NCBI GenBank assembly: GCA_045121595.1
Contig: JBGVGI010000078.1
Location: 1-53,651 of the forward strand
DNA length: 53,651 nt
Origin: Fumia sp045121595
Lineage (GTDB): Bacteria > Bacillota > Clostridia > Oscillospirales > Ruminococcaceae
Reading direction: 5' to 3'
The notes below the pieces were generated by a model that searched no databases, was not told the origin of the DNA, and saw only the letters and a program-made list of their open reading frames with translations. Below, in pieces: positions 50,547-53,651 of the stretch. Position 1 is the stretch's first letter. Each line of letters opens with the position of its first letter. Made by a program: the position numbers and the translations under genes.

Positions 50547-51974
50547 ATGTATCTTTATAACACACTTTCTCGCAAAAAAGATGAATTTATTCCGCTTGAC
50601 CCGCAGAAAAAACACGTTTCGATGTATACCTGCGGTATGACGGTTTATTCTTTCACACATATCGGTCACCTGAGAGCATATCTTACAAGTGATATCCTCA
50701 AAAAATATCTTGAGTTTTCAGGCTATCAGGTGAAACAGGTTATGAACATCACCGACGTTGGACATATGCAGTCCGACGCTGACGAAGGCGAAGACAAACT
50801 CGAAGTAAAGGCAAAACAGGAGAATACAACTCCCTGGTCCATTTCCCGTCATTATGAGAAGATGTTTTTGCAGAACTTGGCTGAATTCCAGATTAGCAGA
50901 CCTACAATCATTGCCCGTGCAACTGAGCACGTTGATGAGATGATTAAAATTATCAAAGGTCTTGAGGAAAAAGGCTACGCTTACAGAACCGACGTAGGTC
51001 TTATCTACGATACCGCAAAATTTGCAAGTTACGCTGATTTTGCAAGACTTAAACTCGAAGACCAGATGGGTGGCGCACGCGTTACCGTTGACGAACAGAG
51101 AAAATCCGAGTGGGACTTCGCTTTGTGGATCACAAATAAGCCTAACCATATTATGAAATGGGATAGTCCCTGGGGTGTTGGTTACCCCGGCTGGCATATC
51201 GAATGTTCTGCAATGTGCCATAAATATCTTGGTGAACAGGTTGATATTCATACAGGCGGTGTTGACCATATTCCGATTCACCATACCAACGAAATCGCAC
51301 AGTCCGAAGCTTTCAGCGGTAAGAAATTCGTTGATTACTGGGTGCACACCGAGTTTTTGAAGGTTGACGGTACCAAGATGTCAAAATCTTTGGGTAACCT
51401 CTATACTCTTGACGATTTGAAGGCATCGGGTTACAGCCCCTTGTCACTCCGTTATATGTTCTTGAAGAGTGACTACCGTAAACCCCTTGACTTTAGATGG
51501 AGTACTCTCCACAACGCTCAGAACGAGCTTGTTAAAATCTGGGAATTCTTTGCAAAACATCCTATGTACAACGGTAAGGTTTTGGATAAGTACGTTGAAC
51601 AGTTTAAAGCTGCTATGGACGACGGACTCAATATGCCTATGGGTATCGATGCTTTGTGGGCGCTTATCAACAGTGGCGAAAAAGCAGACGATATTATCGA
51701 AACTGCTCTTGTTATCGACGAAGTTTTGGGTCTTGACCTTAAAAACTCCGCTTACGAGCTTTCTTTGCTTGAGGATTATCAGGGTGTTGACCCCGAGAAA
51801 AAACAGGAAGCAAGTCTTTTGCTTTCAAAACGTCTTGAAGCAAGAAAGGCTAAAGATTATGCTGAAGCTGACAGAATCCGTGATTATATCGGCGAACTCG
51901 GCTTTGCTATTCAGGATTCCTCTCAGGGTTCAAGCATCGTGCTTAAACAGTACGGCAAACGCGAAAACGACTAA
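50547..51974 (+). CDS. cysS: Cysteinyl-tRNA synthetase
   Basis: 475 residues, normal length. MYTCGMTVYSFTHIGHLRAY carries the zinc Cys and the HIGH motif; GWHIECSAMCHKYLG and HTGGVDHIPIHHTNEIAQSE give the remaining zinc ligands. KMSKSLGN is the KMSKS loop, and a helical anticodon domain follows. It charges tRNA-Cys in the cytoplasm. AAGGAAGG precedes the ATG. Confidence 0.98.
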   Translation: MYLYNTLSRKKDEFIPLDPQKKHVSMYTCGMTVYSFTHIGHLRAYLTSDILKKYLEFSGYQVKQVMNITDVGHMQSDADEGEDKLEVKAKQENTTPWSISRHYEKMFLQNLAEFQISRPTIIARATEHVDEMIKIIKGLEEKGYAYRTDVGLIYDTAKFASYADFARLKLEDQMGGARVTVDEQRKSEWDFALWITNKPNHIMKWDSPWGVGYPGWHIECSAMCHKYLGEQVDIHTGGVDHIPIHHTNEIAQSEAFSGKKFVDYWVHTEFLKVDGTKMSKSLGNLYTLDDLKASGYSPLSLRYMFLKSDYRKPLDFRWSTLHNAQNELVKIWEFFAKHPMYNGKVLDKYVEQFKAAMDDGLNMPMGIDALWALINSGEKADDIIETALVIDEVLGLDLKNSAYELSLLEDYQGVDPEKKQEASLLLSKRLEARKAKDYAEADRIRDYIGELGFAIQDSSQGSSIVLKQYGKREND

Positions 51975-51975
51975 T

Positions 51976-52008
51976 AAAAAAGACCAAGTCAAACGACTTG
52001 GTCTTTTT

Positions 52009-52009
<1 letters not shown>
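51976..52009. terminator. Bidirectional terminator between cysS and tRNA-Ala
   Basis: A 15-bp perfect stem (51976-51990 with 51995-52009), with A6 on the left and T6 on the right. It overlaps the last base of the tRNA 3' end on the minus strand. Confidence 0.92.
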
Positions 52010-52084
<75 letters not shown>

Positions 52085-52093
52085 GATAAGGTC

Positions 52094-52122
52094 AGTATAA
52101 CACAAAGTTATCTCCTTTGCAA
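52094..52122 (-). promoter_or_regulatory. Promoter of tRNA-Ala
   Basis: On the minus strand TTGCAA (52122-52117), 17 bp, TATACT (52099-52094), starting just before the tRNA. Confidence 0.6.
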
Positions 52123-52125
52123 TAG

Positions 52126-52647
52126 TTAACCGAAAAATAACCTCGTTATCCAAAGGCCTGCAAGAAGTCCTGTCATATCACCCACAAGTGAACAAAAAGC
52201 GGTATGCCTGGATTTTGAAATTTTAAGACTTCCGTAATAAACAGCGATGGTGTAAAATGTAGTTTCCGCAGACCCCTGAATAATACTTGCGGCTCTGCCG
52301 ATAAAACTGTCAGGCCCGTTTTCTTTTAAAATACTCTGAAAAACCGAGAGAGCACCACTCCCTGAAAGCGGTCGCAAAACCGCAAGAGGCACGATTTCGT
52401 CAGGAACGTGCAGAAATGCGGTCAGGGGGCGCAGTAATGCTGTTGTCATATCAAGTGCCCCCGAAGACCTGAAAAGTCCGATTGCAACCACCAAAGCCAC
52501 GAGTGAAGGCAGTATGTTAAAGGTTGATACAGCACCTTGCTTTGCACCTTTTATAAATTCTGAAAAAATATCAGTTCTTTTAAAAAACGCATACGTTATA
52601 ATAATAAATATAAATAAAGGTAAAACGAGATTTGAAAAATAACTCAT
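52126..52647 (-). CDS. spmB: Spore maturation protein B
   Basis: 173 residues, hydrophobic, with the nucleoside-recognition (gate) fold: LVALVVAIGLFRSSGALD, LRPLSGSGAL and QGSAETTFYTIAVYYGS. In Bacillus subtilis SpmA and SpmB are needed for proper spore core dehydration. Its ATG overlaps the spmA stop by 1 nt. Confidence 0.93.
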   Translation of the reverse strand: MSYFSNLVLPLFIFIIITYAFFKRTDIFSEFIKGAKQGAVSTFNILPSLVALVVAIGLFRSSGALDMTTALLRPLTAFLHVPDEIVPLAVLRPLSGSGALSVFQSILKENGPDSFIGRAASIIQGSAETTFYTIAVYYGSLKISKSRHTAFCSLVGDMTGLLAGLWITRLFFG

Positions 52648-53231
52648 TATTTACTCCTTTTTAAAGGGAACAAGCGGTTGCATAGTTTGGTTACAAATAA
52701 GGCGCAAAACGCCGTAATCATAGAGGTGGCAATAACCGCAGGCAAAATTTCCATTGGGTTTTCGCTCCCCATATTTTGCCTGAGCACTGCAACCGTTGTC
52801 GGAATAAGCTGTATTGAGCAGGTGTTTAAAACCACAAAGGTTATCATATTATCCGTTGCCGTATCTTTATGTAAAGAGGATTTTTGCAGTTTTTCCATAG
52901 CGTTCAGCCCGAATGGTGTAGCGGCATTTCCAAGTCCCAAAAAATTTGCCGACATATTCATTGTAATAGCATCCGTTTCTTCTTTAGATAAATTTTTAAA
53001 AAGAAGTTTTGTGATGGGTTTGAAAAACCGACTTAAAATTTCTGTAAATCCTGACGACTTTGCAACCTGCATAATCCCACTCCAGAAGCACATCATTCCG
53101 AGCAGTGAAATCGATAAATCAACGGCAGATTTTGAATTTTCAATTAAAGAATTTGTGAATTCTTCCGGTTTACCCGTAATAATTGAGCAAAAAACGGAAA
53201 TAATTATCATAAAAGTAAAAAGCCATTTCAC
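52647..53231 (-). CDS. spmA: Spore maturation protein A
   Basis: 194 residues, with the same gate fold as SpmB: MCFWSGIMQVAKSSG, ANFLGLGNAATPFGLNAM and NTCSIQLIPTTV. It is the partner of SpmB in spore core dehydration and supports this being a sporulating lineage. CAGGTG lies just before the ATG. Confidence 0.93.
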   Translation of the reverse strand: MKWLFTFMIIISVFCSIITGKPEEFTNSLIENSKSAVDLSISLLGMMCFWSGIMQVAKSSGFTEILSRFFKPITKLLFKNLSKEETDAITMNMSANFLGLGNAATPFGLNAMEKLQKSSLHKDTATDNMITFVVLNTCSIQLIPTTVAVLRQNMGSENPMEILPAVIATSMITAFCALFVTKLCNRLFPLKRSK

Positions 53232-53323
53232 CTGAAAAACCCCCTTATTAAGGCATTTTATGTTAGAAAATCCGAGGTTTATGAAAAAAATTAAAAAAAA
53301 ATAAAATTTTTTTCAAAAAAGTA

Positions 53324-53352
53324 TTGACAAATGGAAAAGAAAGTGATAAAAT
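53324..53352 (+). promoter_or_regulatory. rRNA operon promoter
   Basis: TTGACA (53324-53329), 17 bp, TAAAAT (53347-53352), ~215 bp upstream of 16S. The flanking A/T tracts (about 53284-53320) resemble an UP element. Confidence 0.75.
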
Positions 53353-53358
53353 AAACAA

Positions 53359-53569
53359 GCTGTCCCGAAAAAAGCGGACAGACAGGAGCTTGAAAATTAA
53401 ACAATATCGTAACGAATTAACAAACCTGAAATTCCTGATATCGAGAGATATCAGAGTAACTCTTCAGCAATGAAGAAAAGTAATTCAAGACGAAGATAGC
53501 GATGGAAAACATCGCCGGAATTCGTAATGAGTAGAGTATTAACTACGTAAGGTAGTTGATATAAAGGAT
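53359..53569 (+). other. rRNA leader with serial hairpins
   Basis: The leader contains the boxA-like region TTGAAAATTAAACA (53390-53403), typical ahead of Gram-positive 16S genes. It has hairpins at 53360-53381, 53435-53454 (8 bp, GAGA loop), 53461-53476, 53499-53515 and 53541-53557. ACGAATT (53412-53418) can pair with AATTCGT (53519-53525), enclosing several of them. These are likely antitermination and rRNA processing elements. Confidence 0.6.
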
Positions 53570-53651
53570 TTAACAAAGAGTTTGATCCTGGCTCAGGACG
53601 AACGCTGGCGGCGCGCCTAACACATGCAAGTCGAACGGAGTTATTTAGTTA
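53570..53651 (+). rRNA. 16S ribosomal RNA, 5' end (partial)
   Basis: AGAGTTTGATCCTGGCTCAG begins at 53577, matching position 8 of the E. coli 16S numbering, and is followed by GACGAACGCTGGCGGC and CATGCAAGTCGA. Only ~82 nt are in the window; the 5' end at about 53570 is approximate. Confidence 0.97.

Overview
The window looks like a chromosomal segment from a low-GC, spore-forming anaerobe of the class Clostridia (Bacillota). The signs are a Spo0A homologue, spmA/spmB, the S10-spc-alpha ribosomal gene order ending adk-map-KOW protein-infA-rpmJ-rpsM-rpsK-rpsD-rpoA-rplQ, Shine-Dalgarno sites close to AGGAGG, occasional TTG starts, and many TTGACA-N17-TATAAT type promoters. No insertion sequence, integrase or CRISPR array was seen.

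Region 1 (1-20.3 kb) is a carbohydrate-use region with three AraC-type regulators. AraC no. 1 is divergent from a beta-mannosidase-like GH2, ROK kinase and SIS isomerase operon. AraC no. 2 is divergent from an MGH1-like hydrolase and a five-bladed propeller glycosidase, and is followed by a divergent GH32 enzyme. A class C beta-lactamase-like hydrolase leads into a nitrite/sulfite-reductase half-domain ferredoxin whose gene overlaps a FecB-FecCD-FecE iron-complex ABC transporter. Then come a sialidase-fold protein with a histidine phosphatase. AraC no. 3 is divergent from a single-chain HpcH/HpaI aldolase-sialidase fusion and an M14 carboxypeptidase.

Region 2 (20.3-24 kb) holds a PlsC-type acyltransferase with a zinc ribbon, a GltS-like symporter, and a Spo0A homologue. 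The Spo0A DNA-binding domain is intact, but its receiver lacks the phosphoacceptor Asp (Asn) and the conserved Lys (Glu). Tandem 0A-box-like sites lie upstream of it.

Region 3 (24-39.9 kb) is the complete S10-spc-alpha supercluster. It has a consensus promoter, a leader of about 320 nt with an attenuator-like terminator, and structured spacers before rplC and rplB. A likely internal promoter precedes rpoA.

Region 4 (39.9-41.8 kb) is a compact AT-rich accessory cassette: a JAMM/JAB-domain protein, two tiny zinc-ribbon proteins, a 157-residue unknown and a 57-residue helical protein. They read from one promoter carrying palindromic operator-like repeats, divergent from a small XRE regulator. 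This is the best candidate here for an undescribed system.

Region 5 (41.8-53.65 kb) holds a small membrane-anchored protein, a sugar-phosphate isomerase/epimerase-like TIM barrel and a 2030-residue secreted protein (discoidin-like and Ig-like modules, DUF4855-like domain, choline-binding-type repeats). It continues with tRNA-Arg(CCT), a YfcE-type phosphodiesterase, cysS, tRNA-Ala(GGC) and spmA-spmB. The window ends in an rRNA promoter, its leader and the first ~80 nt of 16S rRNA.

Functions are from reading the translations by eye; no database search was run.
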